DNA of 64,000 nt from CAVVFX01 sp963747535 (GTDB lineage Bacteria > Acidobacteriota > Terriglobia > Bryobacterales > Bryobacteraceae): assembly GCA_963747535.1 (NCBI GenBank), contig CAVVFX010000020.1, forward strand, positions 558,001 through 622,000, written 5' to 3'. A program made the position numbers and the translations under genes. This document shows positions 16,381 through 24,741 of this stretch, piece after piece. Numbering within the stretch: the first letter of the stretch is position 1; every line of letters begins with the position of its first letter. The notes under the pieces are model-generated. The model saw only the letters and a program-made list of their open reading frames with translations. It did no database searches and was not told where the DNA came from.

Positions 16381-18600
16381 GTGACGGAGCGAATCCGAAT
16401 CAGCGTCTATGGAGCAGTACAAGGCGTCGGATTCCGCCCGTTCGTCTGCAGGCTCGCGCGGGAACTTGAACTCACCGGACATGTCTCGAACAATTCATCC
16501 GGTGCGGTGGTGGAAGTCGAAGGACCCGCCGCATCGGTTTCGCAGTTTGCCATGCGACTCGAGCGCGATCGTCCCAAACCGTGCGTGATCCTCGCTAGAG
16601 AGACCACGCGTCTCGAGCCGGCAGGATACACGTGCTTCGAGATTATCTCGAGCGACGGCGCCGCATCGAAGACCGCAGTTGTGCTACCGGATCTGGCCAC
16701 GTGCCCGGAGTGCCTCGCCGAGATTCAGGATCCGGCGGCGCGGCGCTTCGCCTATCCCTTCACAAACTGCACCAACTGCGGTCCACGCTACACCATCATT
16801 CGCGGCATTCCCTACGACCGGCCCAACACCAGCATGGCCGCGTTCGACATGTGTCCGGAGTGCCGCGCAGAGTATCAGACGGTCACCGATCGCCGTTTCC
16901 ACGCCCAGCCGATCGCCTGCCCGCGGTGTGGCCCGAAACTGGACGCTTCCGTAGACCAGATCGCCGGGTGGCTGCAACGCGGCGACATCGTGGCGCTTAA
17001 AGGTATCGGCGGATTCCAGTTGCTGTGCGACGCACGCAACCGCGACGCGGTGCGCCTGCTGCGGGCAAGGAAGCATCGCGAGGAGAAACCGTTTGCGGTG
17101 ATGTTCCCCGGTCTCGACGCGGTGCGGGCGGAGTGCATGGTCAGTTCCGAGGAGGAAGCGCTGTTGCGTAGCAGCGCCGCGCCTATTGTGCTTTTGCGTG
17201 CCCGTAACGCCGCCGCTCCCGCAGGCGAAACCGCCTGCGCCACCAGCGCGAGGGTCGCGCCCGAGGTGTCGATGTCGTCGCCTTATGTCGGCGCCATGAT
17301 CCCGTATTCGCCGCTGCACTCTCTCCTGCTCTCCCGTTTCGGATTCCCCGTGGTGGCGACCAGTGGAAACCTCTCCGATGAACCCATCGCGACGGAAAAT
17401 GATGAAGCGGGCACGCGCCTGGGACAACTCGCCGACCACTTCGTCATGCATGACCGTCCGATCGTGCGGCCCTGCGACGACTCCGTGGCCCGCGTGCAGA
17501 ATGGCCGGGAGATGGTTATGCGGCGCGCGCGCGGCTATGCGCCTTTGCCGGTGATGGTGCGTCAACCATTGCGCAAGGTGCTGGCGTTGGGCGCGCATTT
17601 GAAAAACACCGTTGCCATCGCCGCGGGGCGGCAGGTCTTTCTCAGCCAGCACATCGGAGACCTGGAAACCATGGCGGCGTTCGAGGCATTCCTGCGCGCG
17701 ATCGACGACCTGCGCGCGCTCTATGAGTTCGAGCCCGAACTCGTCGCGTGCGACCTGCATCCGGACTACGCGTCGAGTAAGCATGCCGAGACGCTGGAGT
17801 TTCCTATCGTGCGGGTGCAACATCACATGGCGCACGCAGCCGCTTGCGCAGCGGAAAACGATATCGCAGATCCTTATCTCGGCGTCGCCTGGGACGGCAC
17901 CGGCTACGGCACCGACGGGGTGATCTGGGGCAGCGAATTCTTTGCAGTAGATACACGGGAGTTCCGCCGCGTCGCGCACTTGCGTCCGTTCCGTCTGCCG
18001 GGAGGAGAGAGCGCCATCCGCGATTGCCGCAAGACCGCACTGAGCCTGCTCCACCACGCGGGACTCGACATTGCCCTCAGCGAAGTCGCGCCGCGAGACG
18101 CAGCTGTGCTGAGCAAAATGATGGAGCGAAATCTCAACTCTCCGTGGACCACGAGCATGGGCCGCCTGCTGGATGCTGCCGCTGCATTATCTGGAATCGC
18201 CTCGCGCAACGGCTTCGAAGGACAAGCTCCGATGAAGTTCGAAGCCGCAATCTCCGGTACCGGGCCGGAAGCTTATCCGGCATTGGTCACGGACGAGGAA
18301 CTGGACTGGAGACCTGCAATCGACGCGCTGGTGGCGGACATGCAGCGTAGCGTCGACCCGGGATACATTGCGCGGCGCTTCCACAACACATTGGTCGAAT
18401 GGATTGTAGCCGTCGCGAAAGAGATTGGGCTGGAGCGGGTCGTCCTGAGCGGGGGCTGCTTTCAGAATTCATACCTCGCCGAGCGGACCGTCGAGCGCTT
18501 GACGGCCGAAGGCTATCGAGCTTACACGCATCAGCGAGTCCCACCTAACGACGGGGGGATCGCCCTCGGACAGGCCGTGATCGCGGGCGCCGGATCATAG
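16381..18600 (+). CDS. hypF: Carbamoyltransferase HypF, [NiFe]-hydrogenase maturation
   Basis: A 739-residue HypF with all family parts in order. Residues 5-90 are the acylphosphatase domain with VQGVGFRPF. Zinc-finger cysteine pairs are at 108/111, 130/133, 158/161 and 180/183. A YrdC-like domain spans about 190-380, then a Kae1-like carbamoyltransferase with the metal ligands in HHMAHAAAC. It converts carbamoyl phosphate and ATP to the cyanide ligand precursor on HypE. The start is GTG 16381, one base after the preceding stop. No other hyp or hydrogenase gene is in the window. Residues 281-290 (AGETACATSA) are encoded by a copy of a genomic palindromic repeat, in a loop between LLRARN and VAPEVS where other HypF proteins are shorter. 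Confidence 0.95.
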   Translation: MTERIRISVYGAVQGVGFRPFVCRLARELELTGHVSNNSSGAVVEVEGPAASVSQFAMRLERDRPKPCVILARETTRLEPAGYTCFEIISSDGAASKTAVVLPDLATCPECLAEIQDPAARRFAYPFTNCTNCGPRYTIIRGIPYDRPNTSMAAFDMCPECRAEYQTVTDRRFHAQPIACPRCGPKLDASVDQIAGWLQRGDIVALKGIGGFQLLCDARNRDAVRLLRARKHREEKPFAVMFPGLDAVRAECMVSSEEEALLRSSAAPIVLLRARNAAAPAGETACATSARVAPEVSMSSPYVGAMIPYSPLHSLLLSRFGFPVVATSGNLSDEPIATENDEAGTRLGQLADHFVMHDRPIVRPCDDSVARVQNGREMVMRRARGYAPLPVMVRQPLRKVLALGAHLKNTVAIAAGRQVFLSQHIGDLETMAAFEAFLRAIDDLRALYEFEPELVACDLHPDYASSKHAETLEFPIVRVQHHMAHAAACAAENDIADPYLGVAWDGTGYGTDGVIWGSEFFAVDTREFRRVAHLRPFRLPGGESAIRDCRKTALSLLHHAGLDIALSEVAPRDAAVLSKMMERNLNSPWTTSMGRLLDAAAALSGIASRNGFEGQAPMKFEAAISGTGPEAYPALVTDEELDWRPAIDALVADMQRSVDPGYIARRFHNTLVEWIVAVAKEIGLERVVLSGGCFQNSYLAERTVERLTAEGYRAYTHQRVPPNDGGIALGQAVIAGAGS
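17221..17249 (+). repeat. Genomic palindromic repeat inside the hypF reading frame
   Basis: These 29 bases agree at 27 positions with 31165-31193 and nearly as well with 32236-32264, both in intergenic long inverted repeats. The core GCAGGCGAAACCGCCTGC is a palindrome. It is in frame in hypF and free of stop codons. Confidence 0.8.
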
Positions 18601-18613
18601 CACTCCGGCAACC

Positions 18614-18663
18614 GACTGCTGCGCAACCGGGCAGACCACGAAAAACGATGGTCTGCTCCACGG
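18614..18663. repeat. Palindromic repeat, CAGACCAC...GATGGTCTG family
   Basis: Second copy of the family, 14 nt after the hypF stop: GCAGACCACGAAAAACGATG then GTCTGC. It lies between the converging hypF and the 18744 gene. Confidence 0.75.
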
Positions 18664-18743
18664 TTAGGGCTTGTCGGAAAATAACTAGGCCATTCCGGAA
18701 CCGCTCGCTTAAGCGGTTGGAATGGTTATTCGGAGACAGATAC

Positions 18744-19247
18744 TTAGTGGTCCTTCTCGAACGACCCCAGCAACTGCTCGAACTTGGCCTGATTCGCCGC
18801 GATGGTTTTCGCAGGGCCCGCGAACTTCAGAAAGACATTGCCGCCGGGATTTTCGACAATGGCGCCCAGCATGCGGTATCCTGGCTTCGCTGGCGCGGCG
18901 CCGCCCATCGGACCTGCCATCCCCGAGTAGGTTCCGGAAATGTCGATGGTCGTGACCTTCAACCCGTGAATCACGCGATTCGCGATCTTAGGCGTCGCAG
19001 GTTGCGCAAACTGTCCTTTCCATCGGTCGATGTTGGCCTGTACACTCCCGCCCTGTCCCTGGCCGAAAAAATAGACGGCGCATTCGGCGTCTTCGTGGTC
19101 TCCCGCTGTCGCAGGGGCGATGTAGGTGGCCGCGCGCATAGGCTTCTGTGGACCGGTCTTCCATCCGGCCGGGGCGGTCCAGTGAAGACCTGCAATAGAC
19201 GCGGCGAAAAGGGCCGCTGACAAGACGAAGAGCAAAGGGGTGCGCAC
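18744..19247 (-). CDS. Small exported protein of unknown function
   Basis: A 167-residue protein starting at GTG 19247, with a Sec signal peptide (about 1-18, SAALFAASIAG). The mature part opens LHWTAPAGWKTGP, a pattern of proteins that resemble PsbP/DUF1795-type folds, and ends FLKFAGPAKTIAANQAKFEQ. A Gly/Pro/Ala-rich loop lies in the middle. Its job is not known. It diverges from the peptidase gene at 19314 across 66 nt. Confidence 0.65.
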   Translation of the reverse strand: MRTPLLFVLSAALFAASIAGLHWTAPAGWKTGPQKPMRAATYIAPATAGDHEDAECAVYFFGQGQGGSVQANIDRWKGQFAQPATPKIANRVIHGLKVTTIDISGTYSGMAGPMGGAAPAKPGYRMLGAIVENPGGNVFLKFAGPAKTIAANQAKFEQLLGSFEKDH

Positions 19248-19313
19248 GTCTCAAGTCTAACCTGTGAGAAGCACTAAGCTCCGCACATGGGACTGAAAGG
19301 ATACTCTATTCTT

Positions 19314-20894
19314 ATGCGTCTCGCGTTGCCCGCGCTTTGCCTGCTGCTTCCCGTCACGGCCGCCCAGGTTTCCCATCAGTTCGACGGTCAGCGTTGGTGG
19401 TCGTACGTGAGGCATCTCGCGGACGATGATATGCAGGGACGCGAAACCGGCAGCGCGGGTTATCTCGAGGCGGCCCGCTACGTGGCGGCGGAATTCGAAC
19501 GCGCCGGCCTCGCTCCGGCCGGATCTCAAGGCTACTTTCAGCCCGTCCGGTTCCAGTCGCGCAAGATGATCGATAGCGACACCAGTGTGTCGATCGAGCG
19601 CGAGGGCTCGAGCCAGGACCTGAAAATCGGCGACGACGTGATTGTTCCGGGAATCAACGCGCCGCCATCGGTCGACGCACAAATGGTGTTCGCCGGCTAC
19701 GGTCTCACGATTCCTGAAACCAGGTACGACGACTTCGCCGGGCTGGACGTGAAGGGCAAGGTGGTGGTCTACCTCGCCGGCGCACCTCAAAGCGTTCCTG
19801 GAGCGCTGGGCGCGCACTATCAAGCGGCCGGCGAACGCTTAACCAACTTACGCAAACTCGGCGCGATCGGCACCATCCGATTAAATAATCCGGCGCACAT
19901 GGATTTGCCCTGGTCGCGCGTCGCGTCATCGCGGTTGATTCCGGCGATGGTGCTCGCTGACCCGGCTCTCGACGACACGCGTGGGTTCGTGGTCGCGCTG
20001 AGCGTGAATCCGGCGAGCGCAGACAAGATCCTCGCCGGCTCCGGACACGACTTCAAGGAAATCGTCGCCGCGGCCAATAGCGGGCAGGCTCTACCGCACT
20101 TTGCCATGCCGGGAACGCTTCACGTGAAGGCTCAAGTCGAGACCCAAGAAGTCGAGGCGCCCAATGTGGTTGCGAAGTTCGAGGGCAGCGATCCCACGCT
20201 GAAAGACGAATTCGTGGTTTTCTCCGCGCACCTGGACCATATCGGGATCGGTGCGCCGGTCAACGGCGATTCCATTTACAACGGCGCAATGGACAACGCG
20301 TCCGGCGTAGCCGCCATGCTGGACGTGGCGGAGTCACTGCGTGAAAAGAACGCGCGTCCCAAACGCTCGATCCTCTTCCTGGCCGTATGCGGCGAGGAGA
20401 AGGGGCTCCTCGGATCGCGCTACTTCGCCGCACATCCCACCGTCGGCGCGAAGCAAATCATCGCGGACGTCAACAAGGACATGTTTCTGCCGTTGTTCCC
20501 GCTCAAACTGCTGACGGTCTATGGTCTGGATGAATCCACGCTGGGCGACGATATTCGCGCTACGGCGAAGTCATTAGGCATTCGTGTTCAGCCCGACCCC
20601 GAACCCCAACGCAACATCTTCATCCGCAGCGACCAGTACAGCTTTATCCGCCGCGGTATCCCCGCACTGACGATGAAAGTCGGGTACGAGCCCGGGACTC
20701 CGGAGGAGAAGACCGCGAAGACCTGGCTCGCTGAACGTTATCACGCGCCGTCTGACGATTTATACCAGCCCGTTGACAAGGCGTCGGCAGGAAAGTTCGA
20801 TCGCCTGGTTGCGTCACTGCTCCTGCGGGTGGCCGATGAGAAGCAACGGCCCGAGTGGCGGGCGGATTCCTTCTTCCGGCGCTTTGCACCATAG
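19314..20894 (+). CDS. Exported M28-family zinc aminopeptidase with PA domain
   Basis: A 526-residue secreted metallopeptidase. MRLALPALCLLLPVTAA is a clean signal peptide, so I start at 19314 rather than nine codons upstream; AAAGGA is 12 nt away. A PA-type insert (about 100-240) precedes the peptidase domain. The zinc ligands and catalytic acid of M28 are visible: His in FSAHLDHIG, Asp in NGAMDNASG, Glu-Glu in CGEEKG, Asp in IADVNKDMF, and His in YHAPSDD. It should release N-terminal amino acids from peptides outside the cytoplasm using two zinc ions. It is a single-gene unit. Confidence 0.9.
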   Translation: MRLALPALCLLLPVTAAQVSHQFDGQRWWSYVRHLADDDMQGRETGSAGYLEAARYVAAEFERAGLAPAGSQGYFQPVRFQSRKMIDSDTSVSIEREGSSQDLKIGDDVIVPGINAPPSVDAQMVFAGYGLTIPETRYDDFAGLDVKGKVVVYLAGAPQSVPGALGAHYQAAGERLTNLRKLGAIGTIRLNNPAHMDLPWSRVASSRLIPAMVLADPALDDTRGFVVALSVNPASADKILAGSGHDFKEIVAAANSGQALPHFAMPGTLHVKAQVETQEVEAPNVVAKFEGSDPTLKDEFVVFSAHLDHIGIGAPVNGDSIYNGAMDNASGVAAMLDVAESLREKNARPKRSILFLAVCGEEKGLLGSRYFAAHPTVGAKQIIADVNKDMFLPLFPLKLLTVYGLDESTLGDDIRATAKSLGIRVQPDPEPQRNIFIRSDQYSFIRRGIPALTMKVGYEPGTPEEKTAKTWLAERYHAPSDDLYQPVDKASAGKFDRLVASLLLRVADEKQRPEWRADSFFRRFAP

Positions 20895-20912
20895 TCGCGC
20901 ACGGCGTGAACT

Positions 20913-21737
20913 CTATTCGCCGACGATATTGGATTCTACTCGGAACTTCCGGTAGTTACTCCAGGTGACCTCCTCGTCGCCGGCGAACTTCTTGCCGATG
21001 ATGTGTGCTGTCCCGCTCACGATTTGCCGTTTGGGCAGCCATACCTCATCGTTGATTCGCGTCTGCTCGAAGTATAGTTTCGCGCCCGGGCTCACGCGGC
21101 CGATGAAGAACCCCCATGTCAGAGTGCCGATGGTCTCAGCTTCGACGCGGACCCACTGGTATTCGGCCTTATCGATCCATAGCGTAGCCTTGATTTTGAG
21201 CAGATTCCTGCCATCGGAAGTTTTCGCCTTGTAACCTCGTTTCGGCGTCGCGGAAATCACCCAGACGGGACGGCCTTCTATCTCGTCTTCGCGATCGATT
21301 CGCAGGTCGTATAAGTCTGGGATTTCCAGCAGGAAGGCGCGATCTTTCTGCCGCTCCCGCTCCTCGTTTGCGAGCCGGCGTTGTTTCTGCCCGGGTGTCT
21401 CGTCGCGTAACTTCGCAACCTCTTTGTCGAGTTTTTCCTGCTGCTTGCGCAACTCATTAGCGGAGAGCGGCCGGCTGTTACGCTCTGTATATTTTCGATA
21501 TGGTTCGCCGTACAGAATAATGGTTTCCCAGGATTCTCTCTTCTGCGACTTTACCTTCCCGGAGTCATCCAGGTGACGTTCAACCCGTTGGCCTGTCCAG
21601 GTATAGTCGCGTGCCCGCCGAGCGTTAGACTGATCGAGTTCGACAGACTTACGAACAATTTCCCGAGCGTCCTGCGCGCACAGTGCTGCCGGCAGTGAGG
21701 CCATTGCCAGAAGCCTGAAGAAGGCGCGAGAGCGCAT
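20913..21737 (-). CDS. Exported protein, possibly LolA/LolB-like fold
   Basis: A 274-residue protein with a signal peptide ending ALCAQ. A coiled, Lys/Glu/Arg-rich helix (about 90-135, ELRKQQEKLDKEVAKLRDE) is followed by beta strands of the lipoprotein-carrier type (RPVWVISATPKRGYK, ATLWIDKAEYQWVRVEAET, EQTRINDEVWLPKR). The order resembles outer-membrane lipoprotein-sorting proteins of acidobacteria. The function is not established. The frame is open far upstream, but MRSRAFFRLLAMASLPAALC is the only credible N-terminus. It converges on the peptidase gene with 18 nt between stops. Confidence 0.7.
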   Translation of the reverse strand: MRSRAFFRLLAMASLPAALCAQDAREIVRKSVELDQSNARRARDYTWTGQRVERHLDDSGKVKSQKRESWETIILYGEPYRKYTERNSRPLSANELRKQQEKLDKEVAKLRDETPGQKQRRLANEERERQKDRAFLLEIPDLYDLRIDREDEIEGRPVWVISATPKRGYKAKTSDGRNLLKIKATLWIDKAEYQWVRVEAETIGTLTWGFFIGRVSPGAKLYFEQTRINDEVWLPKRQIVSGTAHIIGKKFAGDEEVTWSNYRKFRVESNIVGE

Positions 21738-21805
21738 ACTTACGTTTTGACGCGCGCCCGCCAGGGATGGTAACAGGGACCGCGCAGTTGGACAGACCGT
21801 ATGTG

Positions 21806-24460
21806 TTACGTCTGGCTCATGTCGCTCGACGTTCCACCGCCGGCCGGCACATAACATTTCGTCGTGTAGTCCATCACCATGCGGTCGGCATTGAACCGCC
21901 AGCCCAGTGTCCGGATGGTCCTCTTCATGCGCTTGATCCAGCCGCGGGGCAGACCGTCCTGATCGCGCTGGTAGTAAAGCGGAATGACCACTTCGCGAAG
22001 CACGCGATAGAGGTCGTCCCGATCGCGCGTATCGTGGAGATGCATGTTGGTGTGCGTCCTCCCGGTGCCGATGCCGAAGCCGTTCATACCGTCGAACGCT
22101 TCCGCCCACCAGCCGTCCATCACCGACAGATTGAGGCCGCCGTTCAGCACCACCTTCTGCCCGCTGGTACCGGAAGCCTCCAGCGGACGCCGCGGATTGT
22201 TGAGCCACACATCCACGCCCTGCACAAAATGGCGGCCGACATTGATGTCGTAGTCTTCCACGAATACGAACCGTCCCGCGAACTTTTTGTCACGCATCAA
22301 CTGGGCAATGCGCTGCAGAACCTGCTTGCCCGGTTCGTCCCGCGGATGCGCCTTTCCGGCAAACACGAACTGCACCGGACGCTTGGCATCGTTCACCATC
22401 GATGCCAGCATCTTGAGATCTCCCAGAATGAGGTCGGCCCGCTTGTAAGTGGCGAAACGCCGCGCAAACCCGATGGTCAGGGCATCGGGACTCAATACCC
22501 GACCCAGCCGCTGCAGCACTTCCGCGGGCTCATCACGATGCCCGGCCTGTTCCACCACGCGGCGGCGTACGAATTCCAGCAGCCTCGATTTCAGGCCCAT
22601 GTGTGTCTCCCACAATTCACCGTCGTCGATTTTCTCAATGCCTTCCCAAATGTGGGCATCGCTGCCGTGCTCTTGCCAGCCGTTCCCCAGATGCCGGTCA
22701 TAAAGGCGGAACATCTGCGGCGCCAGCCAGGACGGGACGTGAACGCCGTTGGTGATATGGCCGATCGGAACTTCGTCCTCCTTGCGACCCGGGAAAAGAC
22801 CTGTCCACATCGACCGCGACACCTCACCGTGCAACGCCGAAACCGCATTGGCCCGGCGCGAGAGCTTCAAGCCCAGGACCGTCATGCAGAAATCTTCGTG
22901 ATGATGCTCCGGATGCTCACGGCCGAGCGACATGAGATGGTCGTGCGAGATGTTCATCTGATCGCGCAGCGGACCGAGGTGTTCTTCGATCAGGCTCGAA
23001 TGAAACCGGTCATGACCAGCGGGCACCGGCGTGTGGGTGGTAAACACCACTTCGCGCGTCACGGCCGGCGCAGCCTCTCCGAAGTTGAGACCCTCCTCCC
23101 CCATCCGGGTGCGGATTGCTTCCAACACCGCAAATCCGCTGTGTCCCTCGTTGAGATGCAGCACGCCCGGATTCGCGCCCATCGCCCGCAGCGCCCGGTA
23201 TCCGCCCACCCCCAACAGCAACTCCTGGCGGATACGAACTCTCCCGTCACCACCGTATAACCGCGACGTCAGCTCACGATCTTCAGGCGCGTTGCCGTCT
23301 ACGTTGGAATCGAGCAGCAGGAGATCAATGCGCCCGACCTTGACTCGCCACACCTTGGCCCGGATGGAGCCGCTGCGCGTTTCTATCTGCACCGCTACCG
23401 GTTCTCCGTTGGTTCCGATTGCCGGTTCCATCGGTAGCAGGCTGATATCGGTCGGGAGGTATTCTTCCTGTTGCCAGCCACTGCGGTCGAGCCGCTGACG
23501 AAAATAACCCTGGCCATAGAACAGTCCCACCGCAATGAGCGGAATGTCCAGATCCGACGCGCTCTTGATGTGGTCTCCCGCGAGTACGCCCAAGCCGCCC
23601 GAATAGATGGGCAGGGATTCGTGGATCCCGAATTCGGCCGAGAAGTACCCCACCGGACTGGTTCGCAGAACTGCCGCATGTTGGGCGCCCCAGGTCTGGT
23701 CACTGCGCAGATACTCCTGCAAGCGGCGGTACGCATAGTTGACCCGGCTGTGCAGCAGGAGTTCCGCAGCCCGTTTTTCAATCTGGGCCAGCGGCATCTC
23801 CGACAGCAGCGCGATCGGATTCTGATTGAGAGCTCGCCAGCGCGCAGGATCCAGGGCGCGGAACAAACTGACGGTATCCTGATCCCAACTCCACCAGAGA
23901 TTGCGGGCGAGCGACCAGAGTTTCTCCTGGACCGGTGCGATGAACCGGGCGAGTGTACGCGCTTCGCTTACGATCGGTGCGACCTCGGCTGCCGCTTCCA
24001 CCATCATCCGGATCTCATCTTCGCGGAAGTTCCGGGGTTCCCGGGTTTGCACCGCGAGAATCCCTTGCAGCACGCCGTCATCGATCAGTGGAACGCCCAG
24101 AAATGATTGATAAGCGTCCTCGCCCGCGTCCTGGAAATACTTGAACCGCGGGTGATTCTTGGCGTTTTCCACTGCGATCGGACGCACCTGTTCGGCGACC
24201 AGACCCGTCAGACCCTCATTCAGTCCGAGGCGCAGCGTGCCGATGCATTGCGGCCGGAGCCCCACCGTCGCGGCTAAGACCAGATTGGCCCGATCCGGTT
24301 CCAGTAGATAAGCAGAGCAGACTTCGGTTTGAAATCGGCGGGCAATCAGGGCCACGACGTTCATGAGGGTCTCGGCCGGTTTGCCACCTCCCTGCGCAGC
24401 TGCGCTGATCTCTTCGAGTGTCAATACATGGTTATCGTCGGGGGCTTCTGATGGGCTCAT
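21806..24460 (-). CDS. Alpha-glucan phosphorylase (GT35) with N-terminal GAF domain
   Basis: An 884-residue fusion. Residues about 10-170 form a GAF domain (TLMNVVALIARRFQTEVCSA, GLNEGLTGLVAEQ, SFLGVPLIDDGVLQGIL). A DUF3417-type linker follows (EKLWSLARNLWWSWDQD), then the catalytic part of the bacterial/archaeal short glucan phosphorylases: PVGYFSAEFGIHESLPIYSG, HLNEGHSGF, TTHTPVPAGHDRF, FARRFATYKRADLI, and the PLP-lysine motif EASGTSGQKVVLNGG. It degrades glycogen or maltodextrin to glucose 1-phosphate. The GAF part may bind a ligand or signal metabolite. ATG 24460 with a GAGGT about 10 nt upstream is preferred to an earlier start. Its neighbours do not belong to glycogen metabolism. Confidence 0.92.
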   Translation of the reverse strand: MSPSEAPDDNHVLTLEEISAAAQGGGKPAETLMNVVALIARRFQTEVCSAYLLEPDRANLVLAATVGLRPQCIGTLRLGLNEGLTGLVAEQVRPIAVENAKNHPRFKYFQDAGEDAYQSFLGVPLIDDGVLQGILAVQTREPRNFREDEIRMMVEAAAEVAPIVSEARTLARFIAPVQEKLWSLARNLWWSWDQDTVSLFRALDPARWRALNQNPIALLSEMPLAQIEKRAAELLLHSRVNYAYRRLQEYLRSDQTWGAQHAAVLRTSPVGYFSAEFGIHESLPIYSGGLGVLAGDHIKSASDLDIPLIAVGLFYGQGYFRQRLDRSGWQQEEYLPTDISLLPMEPAIGTNGEPVAVQIETRSGSIRAKVWRVKVGRIDLLLLDSNVDGNAPEDRELTSRLYGGDGRVRIRQELLLGVGGYRALRAMGANPGVLHLNEGHSGFAVLEAIRTRMGEEGLNFGEAAPAVTREVVFTTHTPVPAGHDRFHSSLIEEHLGPLRDQMNISHDHLMSLGREHPEHHHEDFCMTVLGLKLSRRANAVSALHGEVSRSMWTGLFPGRKEDEVPIGHITNGVHVPSWLAPQMFRLYDRHLGNGWQEHGSDAHIWEGIEKIDDGELWETHMGLKSRLLEFVRRRVVEQAGHRDEPAEVLQRLGRVLSPDALTIGFARRFATYKRADLILGDLKMLASMVNDAKRPVQFVFAGKAHPRDEPGKQVLQRIAQLMRDKKFAGRFVFVEDYDINVGRHFVQGVDVWLNNPRRPLEASGTSGQKVVLNGGLNLSVMDGWWAEAFDGMNGFGIGTGRTHTNMHLHDTRDRDDLYRVLREVVIPLYYQRDQDGLPRGWIKRMKRTIRTLGWRFNADRMVMDYTTKCYVPAGGGTSSDMSQT

Positions 24461-24741
24461 GGTTTGTGCTACCTCAAGGTTCCGGTTTTTGACTGGAGCG
24501 ACGGGGCTGCTGTCATACGACGGGGTAACCCTATAGTCTATGCGCCGGACCACTGCAAGAGCAATTGATTCCTTCTATCGCCCATATTAGGCCTGAGTCT
24601 GTCCGCCGCCGCGGAAACGCTCGAACAACAAGAGGGCGTGTGCCGGACACCCGTTTCGTCGGGTTTGGCGGCCAATTTCAGCCGCGCAGGTGACTCCTCC
24701 TGGATACTTGTACGATGCCGCCGGAAGCGCTCCGCACGCGA

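Noticed and set aside
21767..23260. 497-codon open frame antisense to the glucan phosphorylase
   Set aside because: The opposite strand carries all GT35 motifs; this frame is a shadow of GC-rich third positions.
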